Assembly (NCBI GenBank): GCA_039105265.1
Contig: JAPFFF010000007.1
Span: forward strand, 3,720,001 to 3,784,000
DNA from: Tritrichomonas musculus
Taxonomy: Eukaryota; Parabasalia; Tritrichomonadida; Tritrichomonadidae
Length of the DNA stretch: 64,000 nt
Direction of reading: 5' to 3'
In this document: positions 24,596-36,015 of the stretch, one piece after another
Layout: every line of letters begins with the position of its first letter
Numbering within the stretch: position 1 is the first letter of the stretch
The notes under the pieces: generated by a model
Database searches by the model: none
Told to the model about the DNA's origin: nothing
Seen by the model: the letters and a program-made list of their open reading frames with translations, nothing else
Made by a program: the position numbers and the translations under genes

Positions 24596-26638
24596 ATGTT
24601 GTATCGCAACGAAAGAGCACATAATTACAAAATCGAAGCTGGGAATGTACTTGACACTTTTAATAAGATGCGTGAAATGATTAACACTAATGATGGTACA
24701 CGCTCATTTTCATTCAGAACTGTTGATTGTCATGACCAACCCGCACCATTTCATCAAGGACAGTATTCCCAAATCAGTTTAACACATCCTGACCACTTCA
24801 TTAGTGATGTTGATAAAGGATTCCTCACCTTTCACATCAAACTAGATTTACAACTCAATACTGATTTAGCAAAATTACAACAAATTGATGACCCAAATAA
24901 CTTCTACAAATTATTTGTCGGGCTCAAATCTTCTAATCAATTGTTTGACCGTTTGGAGATTCTCCATAATAATGTAAACGTTGGATATCAGCAAAATGAA
25001 TGTATTCGTGAAGGGTTTTTGTATTCCACTGTTAAACCAGAGACTGAGAAGAAACGTAGGCGTTTTGTACATTCACTTTGGGAAAACGTTTCAAATTATT
25101 CACAGACTGTTGCTGGTGCTTATGTTAACCTCAATTCATTCAAATCTAATGGTAAATCCCAAGTTGAATTTGATTTAAACGTACCATTCGATGATTTACT
25201 TGCATTACAAGCATTCGATTTATTCCCTAATGGTATCATAGGTGATTTATCAATTCGTTTCCAAGTATCACCCGCAGGATTAGTTTGGGCCGCTATAGAC
25301 CCTTATACTGTTGCTGAAACAAAAGCTTATCTAGAAGATAATGATAGTATCTCATCTGCAGAATTAGAAAGATTGAAAGAAATAAAGGCCCGCGGTCACT
25401 TGAAACATCAATTTACACAAATTGGTAATGAAGCTATAATTCCAGGTCCTGGTGCTCCATCTCCAGACCCATCTCCATCACCAGACCCATCACCATCTCC
25501 AACACCTGACCCATCACCGTCTCCATCTCCTGAACCAACTCCAACACCTATCAAGTATAAGATTCAATATCGAATTGGTGAACAATGGGATAATGATGAT
25601 GGAAGTACTGGTTACACTGATATTCTTACAGATTTGGAATTCAATTTCAGTTACACAAAGGAAGAATTTGAAGAATTTGGATTACAACCAGGTGCAACTG
25701 ATGAAGAAATTTGCGTTCATAATCCTGCTGTAACATTACCACCATTAAATCATGCTGACAAAAATGGAAGATATTATGCTTGGCAAATTGTTAAAACACC
25801 AATTGTTTCTGCTAAACAGACTCTTCAAGCAATTCATGATGCTAAATCACAACTTCACAACGAAACATATTCATCACAGAAAGCTACATTAACTGTAAAC
25901 AGAATGACAATCACATTATGTAAATCAAATATGCAAGGATATGGTGTCTGTGAATCTACTCGCAGAGGTATTGAAAATATTCTTCGTGAAGGAATTATAA
26001 TACCATCCCAAAAAGTTGATTACCATTCATTCCCAATCGCTCCTGCCGCAAATGGTATCAAATCTACTTTGAATATCCCATTAATTAATGTTACTACAAT
26101 GTCGATTATGTTTCCAAAACATCATAATGACCTCACTGTTTTCGAAAATCCGGTATATCAAAATTGTTATCTCAATATTGGTGGTAAGAACTTCCCAGAT
26201 GAAAATGTTAGCACAATTGGTGCAAGATTCTTTGAAAATCAATTAACTGCTGGAGACCTCGATGGAATCACATTACAATGCACAAAAGAATTTGAAGATA
26301 GTATGACAATGCCAAAGAATGATGCAAATGGAGTTCGTTATAGAAATACTTTAAGTGATGCTTCTAGCTTTGTTTTCAATATTCAAACAGAACGTGCTTC
26401 AGCAGGATATTGCTATGATGGTTTGGATGGTGGATTTGGAAATATTCAAGTTCAAGTAAATGGTCAACCAATATATACAGGTCCAAATGATACTTACTAT
26501 AATGTTAACGAAGAAGGTACAGTGCATCCACCTCCAACACAATTATGGCTCACAAGAGATACATACTTTAAACTTTCACTTAACGGATTGGAATATATTG
26601 ATGATGAAACGCCAGCTGGCAGTCAAGTTAATGAGTAA
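24596..26638 (+). CDS. Major capsid protein, double jelly roll (P2)
   Basis: 680 aa, the longest MCP here. Same landmarks as P1 (SFSFRTVDCHDQPAPF, FDRLEILHNNVNVGYQQNEC, GIIGDLSIRFQVSPAGLVW, NPVYQNCYLNIGGKNFPDEN). Residues 285-319 form a proline/serine/aspartate tandem linker (PSPDP and PSPTP units) that is a few units longer than in P3, consistent with slippage in a repeat. The stop codon reads TAAA. Between its stop and KilA-N lies a spacer with a 16-base palindrome. Confidence 0.9.
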   Translation: MLYRNERAHNYKIEAGNVLDTFNKMREMINTNDGTRSFSFRTVDCHDQPAPFHQGQYSQISLTHPDHFISDVDKGFLTFHIKLDLQLNTDLAKLQQIDDPNNFYKLFVGLKSSNQLFDRLEILHNNVNVGYQQNECIREGFLYSTVKPETEKKRRRFVHSLWENVSNYSQTVAGAYVNLNSFKSNGKSQVEFDLNVPFDDLLALQAFDLFPNGIIGDLSIRFQVSPAGLVWAAIDPYTVAETKAYLEDNDSISSAELERLKEIKARGHLKHQFTQIGNEAIIPGPGAPSPDPSPSPDPSPSPTPDPSPSPSPEPTPTPIKYKIQYRIGEQWDNDDGSTGYTDILTDLEFNFSYTKEEFEEFGLQPGATDEEICVHNPAVTLPPLNHADKNGRYYAWQIVKTPIVSAKQTLQAIHDAKSQLHNETYSSQKATLTVNRMTITLCKSNMQGYGVCESTRRGIENILREGIIIPSQKVDYHSFPIAPAANGIKSTLNIPLINVTTMSIMFPKHHNDLTVFENPVYQNCYLNIGGKNFPDENVSTIGARFFENQLTAGDLDGITLQCTKEFEDSMTMPKNDANGVRYRNTLSDASSFVFNIQTERASAGYCYDGLDGGFGNIQVQVNGQPIYTGPNDTYYNVNEEGTVHPPPTQLWLTRDTYFKLSLNGLEYIDDETPAGSQVNE

Positions 26639-26662
26639 ATTGATTTTCATAGGATTTGCCGA

Positions 26663-26678
26663 ACAGCAATTTTGCTGT
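26663..26678. repeat. Palindrome ACAGCAA-TT-TTGCTGT downstream of MCP (P2)
   Basis: Seven-base arms with a two-base loop. The CAGCAA-TT-TTGCTG core recurs at the same spacer in P3 (42397-42410) and P4 (60196-60211), and inside the P4 KilA-N coding region (59900-59913), with differing flanks. Confidence 0.8.
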
Positions 26679-26732
26679 CCCCACATTTTTTTGCAAATCT
26701 ATTTTTAAAATAATTTTTTATCTCCAGAACAA

Positions 26733-27281
26733 ATGGCTTCAATAAACGTAGAACGAATTAATGATGACTACGAATTCATTCAATACAATACACATTTACG
26801 CATCATACATTCAATCAAAGATGAAATGTACCAAATGCAAAGTATAATAACTGCATGTAAATCCAACAAACAAGCTTATCATTGGTTTGAAAATCAGACA
26901 ACAAAAGAGTTATTACAAGAATTTGAGTCTCAAAAATCGACCCTCGGAATTCCGAGGTTAGAAAAATCTTATGAAAAACGTGATGATGTTCCTATTAATT
27001 TGAGAGGTTATTATGTTCACCGATTACTTGTCAATCACATCGCAATGTGGGCATCACCAACATACGCAATCTATATTGCCAAACTTTTAGACTCCCAATT
27101 TGAACGTGAACGCAAACAACATCAGCAACAAATTGATGAACTCAAACCACGTGCAGTTCCAGAAAATCACAAGAATGATTACCGTTATTTGATTTACAAA
27201 GAGGATATTAATAAAGAAGGTTTCATTAGGCTTCATTTGTGTCGTCGTCATAAAAGTACTTGGAGAAAAGTTGTTAACCAT
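26733..27281 (+). pseudogene. KilA-N protein gene of P2, interrupted by insertion of P3
   Basis: Encodes the KilA-N core (YYVHRLLVNHIAMWASPTYA) nearly identical to the P3 protein. The gene is interrupted where the P3 terminal repeat starts, and the remainder is not found past the other end of P3. The variable loop contains a perfect 16-base palindrome CCTCGGAATTCCGAGG at 26942-26957. It lies downstream of MCP on the same strand, the usual type II position. Confidence 0.85.
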
Positions 27282-27510
27282 AGTAGTGTAGTATGTGCGT
27301 ATTGGGGGTCAGATAATTAATCACATCTGACGGCCTACCCCATGTTAGTCGCTCAAGGGTTTCACGCGATTTTTCTTATTTTTAACCCCATTTTCAGAAC
27401 TCAAGGTTTTCTAGCTCACTGTCTACAACACTGTGAGCCCCAACTATGAAACTCAATGATTTCTAGCACTTTTTTGGAGTCGAATAATTTGAGCCTCCAA
27501 TTGACAGCCA
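27282..27510 (+). repeat. Left terminal inverted repeat of P3
   Basis: 229 bases from tip AGTAGTGTAGTATG to TTGACAGCCA, matched in inverse by 47927-48155 with roughly four or five differences by eye. Related to but distinct from the P2/P4 TIR: both keep the TATTGGGGGTCAGATAA block near the tip and the TCTACAACACTGTGA block further in. Confidence 0.92.
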
Positions 27511-27560
27511 TAAAATTTAAATCCATCGATTATCAAAATTAATTTTTTATTTCCACCCAA

Positions 27561-30500
27561 ATGCGATACGATTACCGATCACTTAAAAATATTAGTAATG
27601 ATGATATTGTTGAATTAATCAATTCTATCAATACACTTTTCAATGCAAATCTACCAATTACAACAACTGCTAAAACAGAAGCTTGGAATAGAAGGAAAAA
27701 CGTAGAAGTATTATGTGATTGGCTTAATAATCGTAATGCCCACAGATTTATTAAAAATGATTTACCAAATGCAGAAGAAATAGATAGTTTCATTATACAC
27801 GAGCATAAACTTAAACAAATATTGGATGATTCGCATGAACAGCACTACCAAGATATACTCAAACGTGATGATTACTTTGAAGAAGATATTAATGAAGAAG
27901 ATGAACGCTATTTCAACACAAAACAACAACAAATCGAGAGAGAATTCGAGATAAAAGAAGCTATTAATAGGGCTTATGAAGCAGTTGATGATGCAATACA
28001 ATTAATCAAAGAACAAAAACATCCAGTTTTACAGAAGACTGAGAGATTAATCATCCCCGAGGCTCCATTAATCAAAAATCATCAAAAACAATACTTTCCA
28101 GAGAATGAAGAAATATATGAATACCTCAATAAATGCGCACACAATTTCACATCAAAACATAGTGATTTCCTTATGATTAACGAGCCACATGATTTCGATA
28201 GAGCTGTAAATGAATGGAATCACTATAATAAATATCCATCTGAAAATACTATACAACGCAAAGACAGTGGCAAGCCGATAACAACATATTATTTCAATCA
28301 AGTTGCATCATTAGATAATATCTTTGAGTGTCTTCACAATGTATACAAGAAAGAGCTGAAACCATTTAAGATTCATTTTCAACTTTCAGGAGTCTTCGAA
28401 ACATACACTTATGATTTTGAATCATTAGAAGAGAAATACGATTATAAAGCTAAAGACATTATTTGGAAAAACTATCAATCAATGATACCTATCATTATCA
28501 GTAAACTTGAAGACCTTGATATTGTTAAACTCTATATTGAATCTGTTTTACACTCTTATGAAACAGAATCATCAAGCACAAAACTTATATTAGTTGGTTC
28601 AATAGCTTTTACAGTTTCAAGAATGAGAAAGATAACTGGTCGCATAAAGGATTTACCAATAGAATTCATCAAAAATGATTTCATAATATGTGATAATGAA
28701 GATGATAAACTATGTTTCTTCAGATTCTTAGCTGTATGTTTAAATGAAGAACTAGCAAATACCAAAAAATATAAAATTAAAGAACGAACCAAAATCGCTA
28801 AGAAACTACTTCTTAAAGAACACAATATAATATACAACACAAAGATTCCAAATGAAGGTAAGAAAATACTTAATGAATTCGAAGGTGTTTCAATGGAGCA
28901 AATGAAAGATTTAGCACAAAAGAATCACATTAATGTTAACATATATGAGTTTCACAAGACAGATTCTGAGCAATATTATGATTTATCAGAGCAGTGGTTT
29001 TTCGATAAAACATTTACAACATATTCTGCATTACTTTTCACTCAAAATCAAATCATCCATATAATGTACATCAAGAATCCTGAAAAGCTTACCCAAATAC
29101 ATATCTGCCCGAAATGTAATTCATATATTCATTATGGTTCAAAGAATTTTAACAGGTTTGATTCTCATGTTAAACACTGTGATGGTGTATTTAAAAAGAA
29201 CTTCATACCAGTTAAAGAAGCTTTACCTTATTGTCCTCATATATTGAATAACCCTGTTTATGAATACTGTTTAGCATACAATCTTCAATGGAAACCTGAA
29301 ATATATTATATAACATATGATTTCGAAACAATGGAGCAATCAATAAATAAATCAATCTCTGATTCAACAACAATAAATTCAAGGTTAATTCCGTTGTCAG
29401 TTTCATCTTGTGTGAAATCATCAAACGGCTTGACAACAAAGAATTTCTCATTAAGAGACTCTCAAGAGTTCATACCACAATGGATAAAATGGTTGTTCGA
29501 GCAATCAATGAAAGTCTATGCAGATAAGATATCATATTATGAATCATTCTTACCAGATACCTCTATTAACAAAAATATGAATGTAATTACTATATTTGGG
29601 TTTAACTCATCACGTTTTGACAGCAATCTATTTAAACAATATTTTAATCATTCTTTCTGGAAAGTCGAACAAAATTCAATAATTGGCACCCTATCTTCAT
29701 TAAAACAATTCATTCTTACATCAGATAATCATCCAACTAAATTGAGATTCATAGATGCTCAATCATTTGTTGCAGGAGGTACATTAAAGCAATTTGGTGA
29801 AGATTTTGGCAACGTAATCGTTGACTCAAACGTGAGCGTTTGTGGTGGTATCAATGAATTGCAAAGCAATACCCAAGCTAAAGCTTGTGATATAAAAGGT
29901 GTGTTTCCTTACGAAGCAATCAACGATAAGAACTACAATGAAGTATTATCAAAATCAGAACCATTTTCATATGATGATTTTTATAGCTATCTCAATCAAA
30001 AGAATCCTCTTACTAAAGAAGAATATGATGCTTATCTTGAAGATTCAAAACGTTTTGCAACACGATGGGACTACCTATTAGCATACAATGATAATGATGT
30101 TGAAATGATGATTAAGCCTATTGATAATTTAATAGCACTCAATGCTCAATACAATGTTGATTTACTTTCAAATCTCTCATTATCAAAGAATGCTTCATGC
30201 ATCAAATATGCTTTGGCTTATAAAGATTTTAATCCAAGGAACAACATTGGGATTACAAATAAATACAATACATTCAAACCAAGCAAGAAATGGTGGCAAT
30301 ATAAATGTGATAGTTATTATAACCAAGATGAGAAATACAATAGATTAAACCCTAAAAAACCACAACGAGATTTGACAAAATGTGTATCAGAAAATGATTT
30401 TGAAGCTTTTATGAAAATGTATGACGACCCAAATAAAGGGAGATGCCATTTATGTCATGAACATTTTACTTATCAAAATAAGCCTACATTAGATAGAATT

Positions 30501-32231
30501 GACAATAATAAAGGTCACCAAATTGATAACTGCTTATTAGCATGTGCTGAATGTAATAAACTTCGTAAACGTGATGACCCTAAAATAACAGCTCTAAGAA
30601 TCCAATTAAAAAAATATTGTAAATTACATCATTTACCAACACTCATCAACGATGAACGTGAATATTATTCAATAAGAAATGCTATCACAGGAGGACTCTC
30701 TAATGTAATGCATCGAGTAAACATTAAAGATGAGACTCATATTAATAAATTTCGCTATATTGACAATAAAGGAGTTTTGTCATATGATACTTCTAATGTT
30801 CAATCTCATGTTGTTGGTATCGATTTTAATTCTTTGTATCCATCATCATTCTCATCTTGTAAACATGAATTTAATAAGTATCATGGAGGTATAATGTATA
30901 TGCCTGGAGCATTTATTAGACGAATTGATGTTAAAGATAAAGCTTCAAAAAAGAGATGCCTCGATATCATAACAAACTCATCAAGATTCTCAAATAAACC
31001 ATCATATTTGTTCTACGCTGAAGTTAAACTAAAATGTCCCACCTCAAAAATAAACTATTTTATCAATTTACCTCCTGTGTTTCGCAATATCAATATCAAA
31101 AACGATGAATCAACAATTGGCACTTATATGTACAATTACATGAAAACAAATAAATTAACTTCTACAGATATGGAAGAACGCAAGCTTACAATGCTTCTTG
31201 ATACTCATGATGAATACATGATTTTCTCAAATTATTATCTCTGGTTTCTGTTAGACCACGGATTGATTATTGATGATGTTAAATCTGTTTCACAATATGA
31301 AGCTCATACAGGATTTAATGAATTTGTTAGCACTTTTATGCAAAAACGTCAGGATATTATCTCAGGAAAAACAAAGGGTAATGGCTCTGAAGGAGACTTG
31401 AGCGTAGCGAATGAGAAATTCTATAAAATATCTATGAACGGTTCATATGGATATGATGGGATGAACTCTGAGAAATTCAGTAAAGTCAAGATATGTGATG
31501 CAAATAAAGCTTATCAATATATCATCTCTCAAACTTATATGGGTGGGGCACAATTAAGTGATAATGCATTTTTAATTCAACAATCACCCAAATCATATCA
31601 TTGCAATACATGCATTCAAGAATCATTGTGGACTCTTGATAATGCAAAGTTTTGGTATCTCACATTTTATTACGATTTTATGAATAATTGTTTTGATATG
31701 GATAGACTACATTTTATAGAGGGTGATACTGATTCAGCATATTTTGCAGTTGCTGGGAACCCAAATGAAGGTCCTGAACAATTATTTGATTACGTTATTA
31801 AAAACAAAGAGTTCTATGACAAGAATGTATATAAATTCATGCCTAACCCATCAATCAACACTATTCAAGACGAAAAAAAGATATTAGGTTGTGCCATTGA
31901 AAAATATGGTGAAAACATGATAGCTCTTGCACCTAAATGTTATACTATATTTAACAGTAATGGGCAAACCAAATCACTCAAACTAAAAGGTGTATCTTTA
32001 AAGAAGAACCATATTGTGTCTTCTGATTACAAATCTATTATTGATAATCAATCAATTAAGCTTGGTAAGAATATAAATCTTCAGATGCAAAACAATAAGA
32101 TGAGTAAAATAACGATAAACAAGAATGCTCTCACAGGATGTCATACAAAGATGATTGTTTTACCAAATCAATCATGCGCACCTTTTGTTAGTGGCTTAAC
32201 AGCGAATAATTATTTTATTAATTATAACTAA
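27561..32231 (+). CDS. Protein-primed family B DNA polymerase (P3)
   Basis: 1556 aa and complete, same domain order as the P2 protein: N-terminal helical domain, OTU-like segment, C2H2-like finger, exonuclease (DFETMEQ at D587), HNH-type cluster from C962, polymerase motifs DFNSLYPSS, KISMNGSYGYDG and DTDS at 1389. It replicates the element. Most residues match P2, but patches differ strongly (about 225-240 and 490-530), suggesting gene conversion among copies. An in-frame insert near residue 750 contains palindromes CAAACG-TGAG-CGTTTG (29827-29842) and TTGC-AAA-GCAA (29859-29869) and shares 32 bases with the small downstream gene of P4. Confidence 0.95.
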   Translation: MRYDYRSLKNISNDDIVELINSINTLFNANLPITTTAKTEAWNRRKNVEVLCDWLNNRNAHRFIKNDLPNAEEIDSFIIHEHKLKQILDDSHEQHYQDILKRDDYFEEDINEEDERYFNTKQQQIEREFEIKEAINRAYEAVDDAIQLIKEQKHPVLQKTERLIIPEAPLIKNHQKQYFPENEEIYEYLNKCAHNFTSKHSDFLMINEPHDFDRAVNEWNHYNKYPSENTIQRKDSGKPITTYYFNQVASLDNIFECLHNVYKKELKPFKIHFQLSGVFETYTYDFESLEEKYDYKAKDIIWKNYQSMIPIIISKLEDLDIVKLYIESVLHSYETESSSTKLILVGSIAFTVSRMRKITGRIKDLPIEFIKNDFIICDNEDDKLCFFRFLAVCLNEELANTKKYKIKERTKIAKKLLLKEHNIIYNTKIPNEGKKILNEFEGVSMEQMKDLAQKNHINVNIYEFHKTDSEQYYDLSEQWFFDKTFTTYSALLFTQNQIIHIMYIKNPEKLTQIHICPKCNSYIHYGSKNFNRFDSHVKHCDGVFKKNFIPVKEALPYCPHILNNPVYEYCLAYNLQWKPEIYYITYDFETMEQSINKSISDSTTINSRLIPLSVSSCVKSSNGLTTKNFSLRDSQEFIPQWIKWLFEQSMKVYADKISYYESFLPDTSINKNMNVITIFGFNSSRFDSNLFKQYFNHSFWKVEQNSIIGTLSSLKQFILTSDNHPTKLRFIDAQSFVAGGTLKQFGEDFGNVIVDSNVSVCGGINELQSNTQAKACDIKGVFPYEAINDKNYNEVLSKSEPFSYDDFYSYLNQKNPLTKEEYDAYLEDSKRFATRWDYLLAYNDNDVEMMIKPIDNLIALNAQYNVDLLSNLSLSKNASCIKYALAYKDFNPRNNIGITNKYNTFKPSKKWWQYKCDSYYNQDEKYNRLNPKKPQRDLTKCVSENDFEAFMKMYDDPNKGRCHLCHEHFTYQNKPTLDRIDNNKGHQIDNCLLACAECNKLRKRDDPKITALRIQLKKYCKLHHLPTLINDEREYYSIRNAITGGLSNVMHRVNIKDETHINKFRYIDNKGVLSYDTSNVQSHVVGIDFNSLYPSSFSSCKHEFNKYHGGIMYMPGAFIRRIDVKDKASKKRCLDIITNSSRFSNKPSYLFYAEVKLKCPTSKINYFINLPPVFRNINIKNDESTIGTYMYNYMKTNKLTSTDMEERKLTMLLDTHDEYMIFSNYYLWFLLDHGLIIDDVKSVSQYEAHTGFNEFVSTFMQKRQDIISGKTKGNGSEGDLSVANEKFYKISMNGSYGYDGMNSEKFSKVKICDANKAYQYIISQTYMGGAQLSDNAFLIQQSPKSYHCNTCIQESLWTLDNAKFWYLTFYYDFMNNCFDMDRLHFIEGDTDSAYFAVAGNPNEGPEQLFDYVIKNKEFYDKNVYKFMPNPSINTIQDEKKILGCAIEKYGENMIALAPKCYTIFNSNGQTKSLKLKGVSLKKNHIVSSDYKSIIDNQSIKLGKNINLQMQNNKMSKITINKNALTGCHTKMIVLPNQSCAPFVSGLTANNYFINYN

Positions 32232-32256
32232 ATAGTTATTTTTTTATTCTTAACAA

Positions 32257-32691
32257 ATGACAAACGAAATAATAAGAAAAATCGATGATATAATAGCTGA
32301 TTTGTATACATTAAAATTATGGGTACATACTGAACAAAAAAAAGACAGTTCGTCTAATAGTGAACCACAAAGTGGTGAAGAGAATTCGTTAGAAGAACAT
32401 ACAATTGACTTGCAAAGCAATACCAAAGCTAAAGCTTGTGAATGTGTAGCAGAGCCTAGGAAAGTCATCCATAGACGAACAAACCGTTCATTCCCATTAA
32501 ATAAATCAAAGAATCTCAATGATGAACAACGTAATAAAGTATTAGCATTTGCAAATGAAAATAAACAACTCATCTTGGATCAACCATCTGCTACAAGAAA
32601 TGAATTCCTTCAAAAGCTTGTTCGCGATAAATTGAATATTAATCTTTCTGCATACATGTCTTGTAAGATAATTACTATGCTCAGTATTTGA
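32257..32691 (+). CDS. 144-aa protein of unknown function (P3)
   Basis: Begins MTNEIIRKIDDIIADLYTLK (helical), followed by a serine/glutamate-rich linker with the palindromic motif LQSNTKAKAC, a basic stretch (RKVIHRRTNRSFPLNKSK) and a C-terminal helical region (NDEQRNKVLAFANENKQ). Not recognised. It follows PolB after 25 bases here, but in P4 it follows the 150-aa terminal gene. Its 3' end overlaps the convergent fibre gene by 11 bases. Type I P1 has no counterpart. Confidence 0.65.
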   Translation: MTNEIIRKIDDIIADLYTLKLWVHTEQKKDSSSNSEPQSGEENSLEEHTIDLQSNTKAKACECVAEPRKVIHRRTNRSFPLNKSKNLNDEQRNKVLAFANENKQLILDQPSATRNEFLQKLVRDKLNINLSAYMSCKIITMLSI

Positions 32692-35600
32692 ATACAGCAA
32701 GCGTTTTATCATCTATTATTGCAGTGATAACCCCCACAGTCATACGTTTAATCTTTGATGTTATTGCAGTTTCACCACTGAGAATCTTCAATTTATTGTC
32801 TTCATTATCAATAAATACTTCATCTCCAATACCATAACAAGATGAATCATCAACTTTTACAAGATAATCACCATGGGAACTGAAGGTAATACAATTATTT
32901 TTTTGGTCAATTCTAACACAAATACCAACATATTCTTTCCATGAACCAGTAGTTTTGACACTGCAAATACAATCTGTTGTATCATTCACAGTTGAAGATA
33001 TCCACGTATCACCATCATGTTTATAAACCTTACCAGTCATATATACTGGAGCTCCAATAACGAAATCATTTATTGAATTTATAGATGACTCGATTGGGGA
33101 GTAGTGGGTGATGGTTGTGTTTGATGTACCGTACATCACACCCTTATATTTTGCTAAATAACCTCGGGACATGATTTGTCTTGAATATATTTGTTTAGCA
33201 TCTAATAATTCCTGAGTAACTGTCCAAGAATATTCACCTATTGGGAAATTATATGTCAGGGGTCTTCCTGATGATATATCAACAGTGTCTTCATAATATA
33301 GTGGGAATTTGAAATTATCGAAATACACAGTTCTTTGATGTAATACAAGAACAATGTTGTGAGGATTTCCAGCTGTATCATAAATAATATTCTTATTTCC
33401 AAACATAGCGCATAATCACCTACTATATATTCCAGTTTAATCACATTACCTTCAAGTTTTAGATAATGAATTGATATTTCACCACCCTCTGTAATCGGTC
33501 CGCAATCAATAGCACATTTTTTTATTAGTTGTTCTTCTGTTATGACATTCGACTTCAATGCAAAATTATCATTCACATATTTCACAGATGAAATCATATT
33601 ATCGTTCACAGGTTGGTTGCTGATTAATGTGATAGATGCATCATAAATATTAGACAATGTATCATCCGCGGCTCTCAATGAAACAATATGGGTATTATAA
33701 TTAATGTTTATTAATTCATTGCTTGTTGATTTGTAAATCATATTCAAACTTTTATATAAACTGTATTCGTATTCAACTTCTTCATATGATGCATCATCAG
33801 CATTTCGTTTGAATTTGACGATAATATTTTTGGTTGTGAATACTCTTCTTATATCATCATCAGGAACTACACAACCACTTTCATTCTGTGTACATTGAAT
33901 TGTGATTTGTTCTGGATTTTCATCAACAACATTTGCAGTTTTAATAAATGGTGATTCGATTTGTGCTTTAATGACGTTGATTAACCATTGAGTATTGCCA
34001 CTTGAATTACACAACATAAATTCGCCACGGTCATACCATACAATAGATAATCCATTATCTAACATCATTCTATACCCTCTCATATATTTTTCATAAGGCT
34101 TGAATATCAAATCAAAATGTTGAATATTGTTAATGTAATCCGTGTTAGAACCCCAATTAACATCAAATATCACATGTATATCGGTTTCTGGTAAGTATGG
34201 TTTTACAAATATATAATCACGAACTGGTGCAGGATATTCAATATTCAATTCAGTGCCATATAACGCAGTACTCAACGCAGATTCATTAATCAAATCAGTT
34301 GGAATTGTTGGAATATCTGTTTTCAATGCATACTTATCTAATTCATAAGCCAATTCATCTTCATCAACAAACTTCTCATCAGCTTGTGCACTGGTATAAT
34401 ACGGTGTCAAATCAACATCTTTAATATCACTCTTCAATACATATTTATCTTGGAGAAATGCAAGATTAACAACACAGTTTTTGTTCGTTTCATCAAAATC
34501 TTCATTTGCAATATAACAACTTATTACATTGATTCTATGTTGGTTATCAAAATCATAAACAACTCCACAACTTGAACTCATTTCTAATGTTAATGCTATA
34601 TTTTGAACACCATTATTTAAAACATAATCATTATTATTAATACTTGATATAGTGAATATTCCTTGATATTTAATACTTTCATCAGTCTTATCATATCCAT
34701 CAAATAACATTCCATATTGTTTCCATTTTTCAAAATATTGACTTGCATTAGTATAAAGAACCGAAAGAGTATTAATACTATTACCTTCATCATAAGTTAA
34801 TTCTAATTCTTGATTGAAAGTAATTGTTTTATCAATTATTTCTGGAATATCAGATTTTAATGCATAAGTGTTTGACACATATCTAGCCGAATAAGCGTTT
34901 TTGTCTGTTGGTTCGACAGTTTTGGTTATTGAACATGATAATATTTCAGGTGTTTCACCAGTTCCTGGATTGATTAATTCATGGGAGTTATACAGATACC
35001 AAAGACTAGAATCACTTCCTTCCATACGCAGTATCTGAGAGGGTAGATTATCATCATCGTCATTGTACGAATAGTCTGCGTGAACATAATGGGCCGTATA
35101 GTAACTGTCTGATGATACAATATCCAACCCATATTGCTCAATCAGTATATGATATGGGTCGTAATCCAAATCAAGAATTGTATTATTGGCGATTGTGAAT
35201 TGAATAGTTGTTTGTCCCTCAATAATCTCTGGGATTTCGCTTTTCACTTGCTCAATAATCTTTGGGAGGTCTTCTTTTGAAACATATTCTCTGGCACAAG
35301 AATCCAAAGCTGCTTGAAGACCTTCATTAGCCGCCATACTTGTTAAACACATTGATGCTTGAGCTGATAATGGGTTAACATCATCAGCCATCAATTTCTG
35401 AAACATTTCGTCTGATAATTGGTCTCTTATGTTCAATTGCAACTCACTATTTTTGAGAACTGTGGGTATCTCTGACAAGTCTTCTTTTTTTGCATACAAT
35501 GTCATATCTGGCAAGTCTTCTGTTTTCGTGTACTCATCAAGATTTGCATATGGTTCCAAAGCAGTTGTCAAAGCAGATTCATTAACCAAATCTGTAGGTA

Positions 35601-36001
35601 TTTCAGGTATGTCAGTTGATAATGCAAAATTGTTAACAACGTAATCACGTAATGTATTAACAGCGTTTTCAATTTCTTCACTACTAGCATACTTTAATAA
35701 TTCTTTATTGAATTCCTCTGTTTTCAAATAATCGAATAAATCAGTTGTTTTCGCATAAGACTGTAAGTCCTGTTTCTTCGAATACTCAGCTCGTAAGCTT
35801 TGCATACTCATCAAGATTCGTAAGCTTTGCGTAAGGTTTCAATAATTCTTTCAATTCCTCGGTATTCAAGCTTGACCCCAAATTATTTCCGTTATTACAC
35901 TTACACCCACATGAAGTGGCATATTGTTTTATGTATTCTATTATTAATTCATCTATTGTATTTACCCTTTTGATACCACCTGCTTGCTCTATCGTAAACA
36001 T
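32681..36001 (-). pseudogene. Fibre-like protein gene (P3), broken
   Basis: Same architecture as the P1 and P4 genes: YALKSDIPE/YYTSAQADEKF shaft repeats, beta-rich modules and the conserved C-terminal module. It looks broken, with about two breaks. One middle module (around YIFVKPYLPETDIHVIFDV) is unlike that of P1 and P4, while the module just before the C-terminus matches P1, so the gene is a mosaic. It is divergent from the 864-aa gene. Confidence 0.8.
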
Positions 36002-36015
36002 TTTGAACATAATAA

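Larger units (their letters stand above)
16642..27281 (+). mobile_element. Polinton P2 (type II, inverted-core isomer), interrupted by P3
   Basis: Begins with tip AGTAGTATATG at 16642. Order: TIR, PolB(+), ATPase(-), 43-aa(-), 192-aa(-), 76-aa(-), 77-aa(+), 148-aa(-), 84-aa(-), MCP(+), KilA-N(+), where P3 starts. Relative to P3 the block after PolB is inverted. The far end is not in place beyond P3. It abuts P1 85 bases after the last P1 gene, so P2 probably inserted into P1. Genes other than KilA-N look open and the copy is recent. Confidence 0.85.
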
